A DNA stretch of 38,815 nucleotides from Streptomyces himastatinicus ATCC 53653 (GCF_000158915.1 NZ_GG657754.1:5521489-5560303); one strand, 5' to 3'. Counted from the first letter of the stretch, positions 21,515-29,669 are shown. Numbers and translations: made by a program. The notes: a model not told the origin generated them from the sequence alone.

Positions 21515-22341
21515 CGTACGCAGCCTCCCTGCCCGGGCAGCCGCGCGGAGGCGCGGTCGGCGGCCCGGCGACCGACCGCGCGGTGTGCGTCCTCGCGCCG
21601 AATCCGTCGCCCATGACGCTGGACGGCACCAACACCTGGATCGTCGCCGAACCGGATTCCGATCTCGCCGTCGTCATCGACCCAGGGCCGCTGGACGACG
21701 GCCACCTCCGGAACGTGATCGCGACGGCGGAGCGGGCCGGGAAGCGGATCGGGCTGACGCTGCTGACCCACGGCCACCCCGACCACGCGGAGGGCGCGCT
21801 CCGCTTCGCCGAGCTGACCCGCAGGCGGGTCCGGGCGCTGGACCCGGAGCTGCGGCTGGGCGACGAGGGGCTGGAGCAGGGGGACGTCATAACCACCGGC
21901 GGTCTGGAGCTGCGGGTGGTGTCCACGCCCGGCCACACCGCCGACTCGCTGTCCTTCCACCTCCCCGCCGACGCCGCCGTCCTGACGGGCGACACGGTGC
22001 TCGGGCGCGGTACGACGGTCGTCGCGCACCCGGACGGGCGGCTCGGCGACTACCTGGACTCGCTGCGGCGGCTGCGGTCGCTCACGGTGGACGACGGGGT
22101 CGGTACGGTCCTGCCGGGCCACGGCCCGGTGCTGAACGACGCGCAGGGCGCGGTGGAGTACTACCTGGCGCACCGCGCCAACCGTCTCGCGCAGGTGGAG
22201 ACGGCGGTCGAGAGCGGCCTCCGCACGCCCTCGGACGTCGTGGCGCACGTGTACGCGGACGTGGACCGGTCGCTGTGGCCGGCGGCGGAGCTGTCGGTGC
22301 GGGCCCAGCTGGACTATCTGGGCGAGCACGGGCTGATCTGA
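21511..22341 (+). CDS. Metallo-beta-lactamase-fold hydrolase (LACTB2-like)
   Basis: A 276-residue MBL-fold metalloenzyme. The zinc motif is THGHPDHAEG (86-95; His87, His89, Asp91, His92). STPGHTADSLSFHL supplies the next histidine, LTGDTVLG the bridging aspartate and LPGHGPVL the last histidine. After the core, a C-terminal helical part (AHRANRLAQVETAVESGL, VVAHVYADVDRSLWPAAELS) matches the winged-helix tail of LACTB2-like proteins, some of which are endoribonucleases. A hydrolase on RNA or a thioester is plausible, but the substrate cannot be told from sequence. Coupled to the upstream NUDIX gene by a 4-base overlap. Confidence 0.92.
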   Translation: MTYAASLPGQPRGGAVGGPATDRAVCVLAPNPSPMTLDGTNTWIVAEPDSDLAVVIDPGPLDDGHLRNVIATAERAGKRIGLTLLTHGHPDHAEGALRFAELTRRRVRALDPELRLGDEGLEQGDVITTGGLELRVVSTPGHTADSLSFHLPADAAVLTGDTVLGRGTTVVAHPDGRLGDYLDSLRRLRSLTVDDGVGTVLPGHGPVLNDAQGAVEYYLAHRANRLAQVETAVESGLRTPSDVVAHVYADVDRSLWPAAELSVRAQLDYLGEHGLI

Positions 22342-22356
22342 GCGCTGGCTGTTCCC

Positions 22357-22474
22357 GAAGGCGCGAGCTGATCCGAAGGCGCGGACTGATCCGAAGGCGC
22401 GGACTGATCCGGGCGTGGACTGACTCGGGAGCGGACTGATCCGGGAACGAACTGATCCGGGCGCGGACTGATCC
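22357..22474. repeat. Seven tandem 16-18 bp repeats
   Basis: Seven imperfect units in a row: three 18-mers (22357-22374, 22375-22392, 22393-22410) of the form GAAGGCGCGGACTGATCC, then four 16-mers (22411-22474) of the form GGGCGCGGACTGATCC. Each carries GGACTGATCC or a close variant. They lie between the MBL gene stop and the terminator at 22485. Confidence 0.9.
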
Positions 22475-22484
22475 GGGAACGGCG

Positions 22485-22519
22485 AAGGGCCCCGGCCGGG
22501 GATTCCGGCAGGGGCCCTT
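22485..22519. terminator. Bidirectional terminator between MBL gene and crp
   Basis: AAGGGCCCC (22485-22493) pairs with GGGGCCCTT (22511-22519), and inside it GCCGG with CCGGC around a 5-base loop. It serves both converging transcripts. Confidence 0.85.
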
Positions 22520-22532
22520 GCGGCGTCTTGCG

Positions 22533-23207
22533 TCAGCGGGAGCGCTTGGCCAGCCGCTCGACGTCCAGCAGGATCACGGCGCGCGCCTCCAGCCGCAGCC
22601 AACCGCGGCCCGCGAAGTCGGCGAGCGCCTTGTTGACGGTCTCGCGGGACGCGCCGACCAGCTGGGCCAGCTCCTCCTGGGTCAGGTCGTGGACGACGTG
22701 GATGCCCTCCTCCGACTGCACGCCGAAGCGGCGCGACAGGTCGAGCAGGGCCCGGGCGACCCGGCCGGGCACGTCGGAGAAGACGAGGTCGGACATCTGG
22801 TCGTTGGTCTTGCGCAGGCGCCGGGCCACGGCGCGCAGCAGCGCGGAGGCGACCTCGGGGCGGGCGTTGAGCCACGGCTGGAGGTCGCCGTGGCCGAGGC
22901 CGAGCAGCTTGACCTCGGTGAGGGCGCTGGCGGTGGCTGTGCGCGGGCCGGGATCGAAGAGCGACAGCTCTCCGATCAGCTCGCCCGGGCCGAGCACGGC
23001 GAGCATGTTCTCGCGGCCGTCGGGAGAGGTGCGGTGGAGCTTCACCTTGCCCTCGGTGACCACGTACAGGCGGTCGCCCGGGTCCCCTTCGTGGAAGAGG
23101 GCGTCACCCCGCGCGAGGGTGGCCTCTCCCATGGAGGCGCGCAGCTCAGCGGCCTGCTCGTCATCGAGCGCCGCGAAGAGCGGGGCGCGCCGCAGAACGT
23201 CGTCCAC
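22533..23207 (-). CDS. crp: Cyclic-AMP receptor protein family regulator Crp
   Basis: A 224-residue Crp/Fnr regulator, exactly the length I remember for S. coelicolor Crp. The N-terminal cyclic-nucleotide-binding beta-roll (about residues 8-120) includes FHEGDPGDRLYVVTEGKVKL and the phosphate-cassette-like GELIGELSLFDPGPRTATA. A dimerisation helix follows, then a winged helix-turn-helix with DLTQEELAQLVGASRETVNKALADF (about 170-194). In Streptomyces Crp governs germination, growth and secondary metabolism. The GTG at 23207 is preferred over upstream starts because AAGGAGAG lies 6-13 bases before it and similarity starts there (DDVLRRAPLFAALDD). nth diverges from it. Confidence 0.95.
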   Translation of the reverse strand: MDDVLRRAPLFAALDDEQAAELRASMGEATLARGDALFHEGDPGDRLYVVTEGKVKLHRTSPDGRENMLAVLGPGELIGELSLFDPGPRTATASALTEVKLLGLGHGDLQPWLNARPEVASALLRAVARRLRKTNDQMSDLVFSDVPGRVARALLDLSRRFGVQSEEGIHVVHDLTQEELAQLVGASRETVNKALADFAGRGWLRLEARAVILLDVERLAKRSR

Positions 23208-23258
23208 GAGTCTCTCCTTGTCGACATGCACAGGGGACCGTCGTCCCCATGATGCCGG

Positions 23259-23264
23259 ACGGTA
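23259..23264 (-). promoter_or_regulatory. Putative -10 of crp
   Basis: The minus strand reads TACCGT here, about 52 bases before the GTG. The -35 would be TTGTGA, 15 bases further up, inside the inverted repeat at 23268-23298. Confidence 0.35.
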
Positions 23265-23267
23265 AAA

Positions 23268-23298
23268 CAGTGCGATCAATCACAAGTTTGACGCACTG
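23268..23298. promoter_or_regulatory. Operator-like inverted repeat upstream of crp
   Basis: CAGTGCG (23268-23274) and CGCACTG (23292-23298) are a perfect repeat, extended inward by TCAA/TTGA with one extra A. Its left part, GTG-N6-ATCAC (23270-23283), is one base off the GTG-N6-GNCAC motif reported for streptomycete Crp. This would fit autoregulation. Confidence 0.55.
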
Positions 23299-23375
23299 GC
23301 CTGCCGGACCGTGCGGCAGGGGTCCGATTGGGCGCGGTCTTGTCGGCGGCCCGGCCGGATGTCGGTGGCGGGGCT

Positions 23376-23381
23376 TAGGCT
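23376..23381 (+). promoter_or_regulatory. Putative -10 of leaderless nth
   Basis: TAGGCT is followed by six bases and then GTG 23388. No Shine-Dalgarno sequence precedes the start. Confidence 0.55.
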
Positions 23382-23387
23382 GGCCGG

Positions 23388-24419
23388 GTGTCCAATACGC
23401 CGGTGAGAGCACGGGGCAAGGGGGCCGAACGGGTGACCGCATCTCGTAATTCTGCTGTGGGCGAACAAGCGCGCGCCGAGCCGACGAAAGCGGCGAAGGC
23501 GTCTAAATCGACCAAGCCGTCCACTCCCGCCCCATCCGCCGAGACCGCGCCCTCCGCGAAGCCCGCCAAGGCCGCGAAGAGCGCAAAGTCGGCGAAGCCC
23601 GCCAAGGCCGCGAAGTCGGTGAAGACCGTCAAGCCCGCGAAGCCCTCCCGGCCGGAATCCCAGCTCGCGCTCGTCCGCCGCGCCCGGCGCATCAACCGTG
23701 AGCTGGCCGACGTCTACCCGTATGCCCACCCCGAGCTGGATTTCGAGAACCCGTTCCAGCTGCTGGTCGCCACGGTCCTGTCCGCCCAGACCACCGACCT
23801 GCGGGTCAACCAGACCACCCCCGCGCTCTTCGCCGCCTACCCGACCCCCGAGGACATGGCAGCCGCCGACCCCGAGGCGCTGGAGCAGCTGATCAGGCCC
23901 ACCGGCTTCTTCCGCGCCAAGGCCAAGTCCCTGCTGGGCCTCTCCGCCGCGCTGCGCGACCGCTTCGACGGCGAGGTGCCGGGGCGCCTGAAGGACCTGG
24001 TCACGCTGCCCGGCGTCGGCCGCAAGACCGCCAATGTGGTCCTCGGTAACGCGTTCGGGGTGCCCGGGCTCACCGTGGACACCCACTTCGGGCGGCTGGT
24101 GCGGCGCTGGAAGTGGACCGATCAGGAGGATCCGGAGAAGGTCGAGGCGGAGATCGCCGCGCTCTTCCCGAAGAGCGAGTGGACGATGCTCTCGCACCGC
24201 ATCATCTTCCACGGCCGCCGCGTCTGCCATGCCCGCAAGCCCGCCTGCGGCGCCTGCCCGATCGCCCCGCTCTGCCCGGCGTACGGGGAGGGCGAGATCG
24301 ACCCGGACAAGGCGAAGAAGCTGCTGAAGTACGAGATGGGCGGCCAGCCGGGGCAGCGGCTGCGCCCACCCGCCGACTACCCGGGGAGCCCTGCCGCCCC
24401 GCTGGGAGCCGCCGGATGA
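23388..24419 (+). CDS. nth: Endonuclease III with basic N-terminal tail
   Basis: A 343-residue DNA glycosylase/AP lyase of base-excision repair, which removes oxidised pyrimidines. The helix-hairpin-helix and catalytic residues are [18 protein letters not shown] with Lys213, and TVDTHFGRL with Asp231. The 4Fe-4S cluster ligands are Cys280, Cys287, Cys290 and Cys296 (C-x6-C-x2-C-x5-C). Endonuclease III proper is about 210-250 residues; here about 88 residues precede it. Residues 58-85 have a lysine at every third position ([19 protein letters not shown]), like histone-H1-type or HupS tails. The GTG at 23388 has a -10 six bases upstream; a GTG 15 codons on would still leave the tail. Its stop overlaps the next start (ATGA). 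Confidence 0.93.
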   Translation: MSNTPVRARGKGAERVTASRNSAVGEQARAEPTKAAKASKSTKPSTPAPSAETAPSAKPAKAAKSAKSAKPAKAAKSVKTVKPAKPSRPESQLALVRRARRINRELADVYPYAHPELDFENPFQLLVATVLSAQTTDLRVNQTTPALFAAYPTPEDMAAADPEALEQLIRPTGFFRAKAKSLLGLSAALRDRFDGEVPGRLKDLVTLPGVGRKTANVVLGNAFGVPGLTVDTHFGRLVRRWKWTDQEDPEKVEAEIAALFPKSEWTMLSHRIIFHGRRVCHARKPACGACPIAPLCPAYGEGEIDPDKAKKLLKYEMGGQPGQRLRPPADYPGSPAAPLGAAG

Positions 24420-25102
24420 CGAGCACGTACGGCGGAGGCGTGGGGGTCAGCTCACAGGGGCTGCCCGAGTGGCTGCTCCCCGTGGCGCGGGCGGCCGAGA
24501 CGATCGAGCCGCACCAGCTGAGCCGGTTCCTGCCCCCGCCGCAGGGCGGCGGCCGCCCCTCCGCCGTACTGGTGCTCTTCGGGGAGGGCCCCGGCGGCCC
24601 CGAGCTGCTGCTGATGGAGCGGTCGGGCTCGCTGCGCTCGCACGCGGGCCAGCCGTCCTTCCCCGGCGGCGCGCTCGACCCCGAGGACGGTGATCCGGAC
24701 GGGGCCGGTCCGCTGCATGCGGCGCTGCGCGAGGCCGAGGAGGAGACGGGGCTGGACCCCGCGGGTGTCCAGGTCTTCGCCGTCCTGCCGCGCCTGTACA
24801 TCCCGGTGAGCGGCTTCGTCGTGACGCCTGTCCTGGGCTGGTGGCGGCGGCCGAGCCCGGTCGGGCCGGTGGACCCTGCCGAGACGGCCCGGGTCTTCAC
24901 GGTTCCCGTGGCGGATCTCACGGATCCGGCGAACCGGGCGACGACCGTTCACCCCAGTGGTCACCAGGGACCGGCGTTCCTGGTCGGAGGCGCCCTGGTC
25001 TGGGGTTTCACAGCGGGAGTGATCGATCGCATACTGCACTACTCCGGCTGGGAACGACCATGGGACCGGGCGAAGCACGTCCCACTCGACTGGCGCGCGT
25101 GA
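24416..25102 (+). CDS. CoA pyrophosphatase-type NUDIX hydrolase
   Basis: A 228-residue NUDIX protein with the UPF0035/CoA-diphosphatase signature [21 protein letters not shown] (about residues 63-83) immediately before the NUDIX box [10 protein letters not shown]...[11 protein letters not shown]. This branch (NudL/NUDT7-like) cleaves CoA and acyl-CoA to phosphopantetheine and 3',5'-ADP. The remainder ([36 protein letters not shown]) is typical of the family. The ATG at 24416 overlaps the nth stop by 4 bases, so translation is coupled. The marP-like gene follows after 12 bases, so nth, this gene and the protease form one operon. Confidence 0.92.
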   Translation: MTSTYGGGVGVSSQGLPEWLLPVARAAETIEPHQLSRFLPPPQGGGRPSAVLVLFGEGPGGPELLLMERSGSLRSHAGQPSFPGGALDPEDGDPDGAGPLHAALREAEEETGLDPAGVQVFAVLPRLYIPVSGFVVTPVLGWWRRPSPVGPVDPAETARVFTVPVADLTDPANRATTVHPSGHQGPAFLVGGALVWGFTAGVIDRILHYSGWERPWDRAKHVPLDWRA

Positions 25103-25114
25103 GACGGTGTCCCG

Positions 25115-26314
25115 GTGAATGTGCTGGACATCCTGCTGCTGCTCGCCGCCGTATGGTTCGCGATCATCGGCTATCGCCAGGGCTTCGTCGTCGGCGTGCT
25201 GTCGGTGATCGGATTCATCGGCGGTGGCCTGGTTGCGGTCTATCTTCTGCCGGTCATCTGGGACGGCACCACCGACCGGGCCTCGCCCGGCACCTTCGGT
25301 GCCATCGTGGCGATCGTGCTGGTGATCGTGTGCGCGTCGGTCGGCCAGGCGGCCACGACCCACCTGGGAAACAAGCTGCGCCGGTACATCACCTGGTCAC
25401 CCGCGCGTGCCCTGGACGCGACGGGCGGCGCGCTGGTGAACGTCCTGGCGATGCTGATGGTCGCCTGGCTGCTCGGCTCCCTCGTGGCCGGGACCTCGCT
25501 CCCCACCGTGAGCAAGGAGGTCCGCGAATCCAAGGTGATGTTCGGGGTCTCGCGCGTGGTCCCGCCGCAGGCCAACACCTGGTTCTCCGACTTCTCCACC
25601 GTGCTCGCGCAGGGCGGCTTCCCGCAGGTCTTCTCGCCGTTCTCGAACGAGCCGATCACCTCGGTCCCGCAGCCCGACCCGGCGCTCGCGCAGTCCCCGG
25701 TGGCCGGCCAGGCCCAGAAGAGCATCGTGAAGGTCGTCGGCACCGCCCCGAGCTGCGGCAAGGTCCTGGAGGGCACCGGCTTCGTCTACGCCCGGAACCG
25801 GGTCATGACCAACGCCCATGTGGTCGGCGGCGTCGACGACCCGACGGTGCAGATAGGCGGCGAGGGCCGGCTGTACGACGCGAAGGTCGTGCTCTACGAC
25901 TGGAAGCGCGACATCGCGGTCCTCGATGTGCCCTCGCTGCAAGCCCCCGCGCTCCAGTTCACGCAGGGCGACGCGAACAGCGGCGACGACGCGATCGTGG
26001 CCGGGTTCCCGGAGAACGGCGCGTTCGACGTGCGCGCTGCCCGCGTCCGCGGCCGCATCACGGCCAACGGCCCGGACATCTACCACCGCGGCACCGTGCA
26101 GCGCGACGTCTACTCGCTGTACGCGACCGTGCGCCAGGGCAACTCCGGCGGCCCGCTGCTCACCCCGCAGGGCAGGGTGTACGGCGTGGTCTTCGCCAAG
26201 TCGCTCGACGACGCGGACACGGGGTACGCGCTGACGGCGGACGAGGTGCGCAAGGATGCCGAGAAGGGGCGTACGGCCGATCAGCCGGTGGACAGCCAGG
26301 GGTGTGCCCTCTAG
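25115..26314 (+). CDS. MarP-like membrane serine protease
   Basis: A 399-residue protein. Four membrane segments (about residues 5-20, 26-47, 62-80, 104-126) form a CvpA/colicin-V-production-type domain. A linker leads to an extracytoplasmic trypsin-like protease with His235 (MTNAHVVGG), Asp266 (KRDIAVLDV) and Ser344 (RQGNSGGPLL). Cys214 and Cys397 are placed like the disulfide of mycobacterial MarP, which is needed for acid resistance and acts on a peptidoglycan hydrolase. A role in envelope stress or pH tolerance is inferred from that similarity. The GTG at 25115 gives MNVLDILLLLAAVW. It is the last gene of the nth operon. Confidence 0.93.
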   Translation: MNVLDILLLLAAVWFAIIGYRQGFVVGVLSVIGFIGGGLVAVYLLPVIWDGTTDRASPGTFGAIVAIVLVIVCASVGQAATTHLGNKLRRYITWSPARALDATGGALVNVLAMLMVAWLLGSLVAGTSLPTVSKEVRESKVMFGVSRVVPPQANTWFSDFSTVLAQGGFPQVFSPFSNEPITSVPQPDPALAQSPVAGQAQKSIVKVVGTAPSCGKVLEGTGFVYARNRVMTNAHVVGGVDDPTVQIGGEGRLYDAKVVLYDWKRDIAVLDVPSLQAPALQFTQGDANSGDDAIVAGFPENGAFDVRAARVRGRITANGPDIYHRGTVQRDVYSLYATVRQGNSGGPLLTPQGRVYGVVFAKSLDDADTGYALTADEVRKDAEKGRTADQPVDSQGCAL

Positions 26315-26398
26315 GGCCCTCTTTCCCGGTGTTCCAGGGTTCCCGGTGATCCCGCTGTGTCGGGTGGTTCCGGTGCTCCCGGTGTGATGGAGACGCGA

Positions 26399-26439
26399 GC
26401 CGGTAGGTGTTGCCTACCGGCTGCGCGGATGGCGCAGCC
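26399..26439. terminator. Overlapping hairpins after the nth operon
   Basis: GCCGGTAGG (26399-26407) pairs with CCTACCGGC (26413-26421). Overlapping it, GGCTGCGC (26419-26426) pairs with GCGCAGCC (26432-26439). The two stems exclude each other. They lie 85 bases past the protease stop and are probably a terminator. Confidence 0.5.
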
Positions 26440-26620
26440 GCGCCGAGACCCAGCGGGCACGGCGCCGGATGATGCGGGGAATCCCGACGATATTGGGGTC
26501 ATGGCCTTGGGTAGGCCCGGAGCCGCCGCGCTCGGAAACGCTCAGTGCGGCATTGGCAGCAGCGGCGGCTTCGGGGCCGCGGCCGCTTGGTGCGTCACGG
26601 TAGTCGTGCGTCCAGCCCAT
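26414..26620 (-). CDS. Possible small 68-residue protein
   Basis: An open frame MGWTHDYRDAPSGRGPEAAA... ending RRARWVSARLRHPRSR. It lies in an otherwise gene-free gap of 463 bases (26315-26777). Third-position G+C is fairly high but below that of neighbouring genes, and the sequence has an ordered look (DPNIVGIPRIIRRRAR, basic amphipathic C-terminus). There is only a GGAG one base from the ATG, too close to work well. The end of the frame overlaps the hairpins at 26399-26439. No family is recognised. It is reported as a candidate only; the rest of the gap shows nothing else. Confidence 0.35.
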   Translation of the reverse strand: MGWTHDYRDAPSGRGPEAAAAANAALSVSERGGSGPTQGHDPNIVGIPRIIRRRARWVSARLRHPRSR

Positions 26621-26777
26621 ACTCCGGACTTTGCCCGTGGCCCAAGGTCGGTAATCGCCGGTGGCTGCGGCAATTGGCCTATGCGCCAGGCAAGTGGCTG
26701 TTCGAGAAACACCTGTTCGCACAAGGTCGGCCCGGCGGCCGTTTCGGGCCTGTTCCGGGGCTCGCTCCGGCGTCGGC

Positions 26778-27704
26778 TCAGCGGTCCGGTTCCGGGTCCT
26801 TCAGCCAGTTGATCAGCTCCGTGGAGAAGGCCTGCGGATCCTCCTCGTGCGGAAAGTGGCCGAGGCCGTCGAAGAGCCGCCAGCGGTACGGCGCCTCCAC
26901 GTACTGCCCCGACCCCGCCGCGCTGCGGGTCCGCATCACCGGGTCGAGTGACCCGTGCAGATGCAGAGTCGGCACTCGCACCGGCCGCTTCATCCGGCGG
27001 TTGAACTGGATACCGTCCGGCCGCGCCAGCGACCGCACCATCCAGCGGTACGGCTCGATCGAGCAGTGCGCCGTCGAGGGGATGGCCATCGCCCGCCGGT
27101 AGACGTCCACCGCCTCGTCCTCGGGCAGCTGCGGCCCGGACCACTCCCGGATCAGCCGTCCCACGGCCTCCGCGTCGTCCGCGACCAGCTGGCGTTCGGG
27201 CAGCCATGGCCGCTGGAAGCCCCAGATGTGGGAGCCCGCGGCGCTCTGCCTGACGTCCCCGAGCATCGCCGAGCGCCAGCGCCGCGGATGCGGCATGGAG
27301 GTCACCGCGAGCCGCCGCAGCAGCTTCGGCCGCATCACCGCGGCCGTCCACGCCAGGTATCCGCCCAGGTCATGGCCGACCAGGGCGGCGTCAGGCTCAC
27401 CGAGCGAGCGGATCACACCGGTGATGTCGAGGGCGAGGTTGGCCGGGTCGTACCCCCGCGGCGTACGGTCGCTGCCGCCCACTCCGCGCAGGTCCATCGC
27501 GACCGCCCGGTACCCGGCGTCGGCGAGCGCGGTCAGCTGGTGCCGCCAGGTCCACCAGAACTGCGGAAACCCGTGGAGCAGCAGCACCAGCGGGCCGTCG
27601 CCCAGCTCGGCGATGTGGAAGCGCGCGCCGTTGGCCGCGACGTCCCGGTGGGTCCAGGGGCCGTCCAGCCGAACGACCGACGCGGAGATATCAGGGACGC
27701 TCAT
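26778..27704 (-). CDS. Epoxide-hydrolase-like alpha/beta hydrolase
   Basis: A 308-residue alpha/beta-hydrolase. The oxyanion-hole motif is HGFPQFWWTWR (44-54), characteristic of soluble epoxide hydrolases. The nucleophile elbow is VGHDLGG with Asp112 rather than Ser, as in epoxide hydrolases and haloalkane dehalogenases. LHGSLDPVM supplies the acid and GLGHFPHEEDP the histidine. A helical cap lies between (about residues 140-225), but I could not assign the two lid tyrosines with confidence. The substrate is unknown; detoxification or a lipid-derived epoxide is usual. The ATG at 27704 overlaps the stop of the upstream membrane-protein gene (ATGA), so both are translated from one message. Confidence 0.92.
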   Translation of the reverse strand: MSVPDISASVVRLDGPWTHRDVAANGARFHIAELGDGPLVLLLHGFPQFWWTWRHQLTALADAGYRAVAMDLRGVGGSDRTPRGYDPANLALDITGVIRSLGEPDAALVGHDLGGYLAWTAAVMRPKLLRRLAVTSMPHPRRWRSAMLGDVRQSAAGSHIWGFQRPWLPERQLVADDAEAVGRLIREWSGPQLPEDEAVDVYRRAMAIPSTAHCSIEPYRWMVRSLARPDGIQFNRRMKRPVRVPTLHLHGSLDPVMRTRSAAGSGQYVEAPYRWRLFDGLGHFPHEEDPQAFSTELINWLKDPEPDR

Positions 27705-28162
27705 GCCGACGAGCGTGTCACATCCCGTACGGAGCGGCCGCCGTTCCCCACGGCCCGCGGATGCGGCTTGACGTTCCCGAGGACGGCCGCCGACTCCTTG
27801 GACGAGGCGATGGACCGCTTCGGCGCCTTGACCTTCTTGAACTTCACCAGCGCGACCAGGCCCAGGATTCCGGCGATCAGCCAGTAGATGCCGCCCACGA
27901 TCAGGAAGCACCAGGCGAGGCCGAGGCCGGTCCAGGAACGCAGTCCATAGGCGAGGGCGAAGCTCAGCACCGGAAGCGAGAAGAGGACCAGCACCCCGGC
28001 CGCCACACCGGCGCCGCTGCCGAACGCGGCCTTCTTGGCACCCACCCGGAGCTCGGCCTTGGCCAGCGCGATCTCGTCGTGCATCAGCGCGGACAGCTCG
28101 GTGGTCGCCGTGGCCACCAGCTGGCCGAGGCTGCGGTTGCCGCCGTCGTCGGCTGCGCTCAT
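27701..28162 (-). CDS. Actinobacterial holin-like (DUF1469) membrane protein
   Basis: A 153-residue protein of the 'phage holin family'/Phage_holin_3_6 type. An N-terminal amphipathic helix (SLGQLVATATTELSALMHDEIALAKAEL) precedes two close membrane segments (about residues 49-72 and 79-103). The tail is basic and hydrophilic (KFKKVKAPKRSIASSKESAA). Despite the name, chromosomal members are not known to lyse cells, and there is no phage context here. The ATG at 28162 is preferred because GGGAG lies 8-12 bases upstream; an in-frame ATG two codons earlier overlaps that site. The stop overlaps the hydrolase start. Confidence 0.85.
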   Translation of the reverse strand: MSAADDGGNRSLGQLVATATTELSALMHDEIALAKAELRVGAKKAAFGSGAGVAAGVLVLFSLPVLSFALAYGLRSWTGLGLAWCFLIVGGIYWLIAGILGLVALVKFKKVKAPKRSIASSKESAAVLGNVKPHPRAVGNGGRSVRDVTRSSA

Positions 28163-28255
28163 CGCCATCTCCCTCTGCTCTTGTACGTCTTCCGGTCGTC
28201 TTCGCGTGTCTTCCGCGCGTGCAGGTCTTCTGCGCTGTTCCGCGGCTTTCAAGCC

Positions 28256-28285
28256 TCTCAGATCATGGCGTCTCAGATCATGCCG
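28256..28285. repeat. 15-bp tandem duplication at nhaA 3' end
   Basis: TCTCAGATCATGGCG (28256-28270) is followed directly by TCTCAGATCATGCCG (28271-28285), 14 of 15 identical. The second copy contains the nhaA stop codon, so the duplication lies just beyond the gene end. Confidence 0.8.
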
Positions 28286-29669
28286 GACCATCGTCCTCGG
28301 AGCCGCCCCCGGCGGCCACTTCGGCAAGCCGCCGGTGCTCGGCAGCCTTCGCCTCATGGATCGCGGCCATCCGGAGGTGGTATTCGGGAGTGTCGCGCTC
28401 GTAGACGTCGGGAATGCCGTCCATGTCCTCGTCCCGCTCCTCGTCCTGATACAGGCGCTGGTAGCGGTTGTTGCGCAGTTTGAGGAGGATGCCCGCGAGC
28501 AGCGCGGCGCACAGCGAGCCGATGAGGACCGCCGACTTCACCTCCTCGGCGAGCGCCGGATCGTCGGGGAAGGCCAGTTCGCCGATGAGCAGCGAGACGG
28601 TGAAACCTATGCCGGCGAGCGTCGCGACGGCGAACACATCCGCCCACGCCAGGTCCTCGTTCAGCTCGGCCCTGGTGAACCGGGCGGCGCACCATGAACC
28701 ACCGAAGACCCCGACGGCCTTGCCCACCACCAGGCCGAGGACGACGCCGAGTGTCTCGGGGCGGGTGAAGACGTCCGCGACGGCGTCGCCGGATATCGGG
28801 ACCCCGGCGGCGAACAGGGCGAACACCGGCACGGCGAGCCCGGCCGAGAGGGGGCGCACCCGGTGCTCGATGCGCTCGGCGGGGGAACGGTCCTCGCCCT
28901 CGCGCACCGTGCAGCGCAGCATCAGGCCCATCGCGACGCCCGCGACGGTGGCATGTACCCCGCTCGCGTGCATCAGCGCCCAGATCACCAGGCCCAGCGG
29001 GAGGTAGATGTACGCGCCGCGTACGCCCTTGTGGTGCAGCAGCCGGAAGAGGGCGAGCCCGGCGAAGGACAGGCCGAGGGCGACGAAGTTGATGTCCTTG
29101 GTGAAGAAGATCGCGATGATCAGGATCGCGCCGAGGTCGTCGACGACCGCGAGGGTGAGCAGGAACGCGCGCAGGGCGGCGGGCAGCGCGGTGCCGATGA
29201 CGGCGAGGACCGCGAGCGCGAAGGCGATGTCGGTGGCGGTCGGTACGGCCCAGCCCTTCATGCTGCCGCCGCCGGTCGCGGTGACGACGACGTAGACGAG
29301 CGCGGGGGCGGCCATGCCGCACAGCGCGGCGATCACGGGCAGCGCGGCGGCCTTCGGATCGCGCAGCTCGCCCGCGACCAGTTCGCGCTTCAGCTCGATC
29401 CCGGCGACGAAGAAGAAGACGGTGAGCAGGCCGTCCGTGGCCCAGGACTCGACGGACAGATGCAGATGCAGCGCCCCGGGGCCGAAGGAGAAGTCCTTGA
29501 TGTCGCCGTAGACATCGCTGAGCGGGGTGTTCGCCAGGATCAGCGCGGCGATCGCGGCGACGAGAAGGATCATGCCGCCGACGGTCTCGGTGCGCAGCGC
29601 GTCGGTGATGAACGTCCGCTCGGGGAGCGAAAGGCGGCCGAGGAACTTGCGGCTGGTGGGCGCGGCCAC
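28278..29669 (-). CDS. nhaA: Na+/H+ antiporter NhaA
   Basis: A 463-residue NhaA-type antiporter with about 12 membrane segments, which exports Na+ or Li+ for protons across the plasma membrane. Signatures are FFFVAGIELKRELVAGEL, PTATDIAFALAVLAVIG and the ion-binding pair in LTLAVVDDLGAILIIAIFF, followed by the cytoplasmic-half helices GIGFTVSLLIGELAF. The C-terminus carries a hydrophilic extension of about 60 residues after the last helix (YQDEERDEDMDGIPDVYERD...), longer than the E. coli protein (388). The GTG at 29669 begins MAAPTSRKFLGRLSLPERTF, with a GGAGG 5' of it. It has its own promoter region and lies downstream of acsA on the same strand. Confidence 0.95.
   Translation of the reverse strand: MAAPTSRKFLGRLSLPERTFITDALRTETVGGMILLVAAIAALILANTPLSDVYGDIKDFSFGPGALHLHLSVESWATDGLLTVFFFVAGIELKRELVAGELRDPKAAALPVIAALCGMAAPALVYVVVTATGGGSMKGWAVPTATDIAFALAVLAVIGTALPAALRAFLLTLAVVDDLGAILIIAIFFTKDINFVALGLSFAGLALFRLLHHKGVRGAYIYLPLGLVIWALMHASGVHATVAGVAMGLMLRCTVREGEDRSPAERIEHRVRPLSAGLAVPVFALFAAGVPISGDAVADVFTRPETLGVVLGLVVGKAVGVFGGSWCAARFTRAELNEDLAWADVFAVATLAGIGFTVSLLIGELAFPDDPALAEEVKSAVLIGSLCAALLAGILLKLRNNRYQRLYQDEERDEDMDGIPDVYERDTPEYHLRMAAIHEAKAAEHRRLAEVAAGGGSEDDGPA

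Noticed and set aside
22357..22474. CRISPR array
   Set aside because: Repeats are directly adjacent with no spacers, units are only 16-18 bases, and there are no cas genes.
27701..28162. Prophage remnant suggested by the holin-like protein
   Set aside because: No other phage genes, integrase or attachment sites; such chromosomal holin-like proteins are common in actinobacteria.
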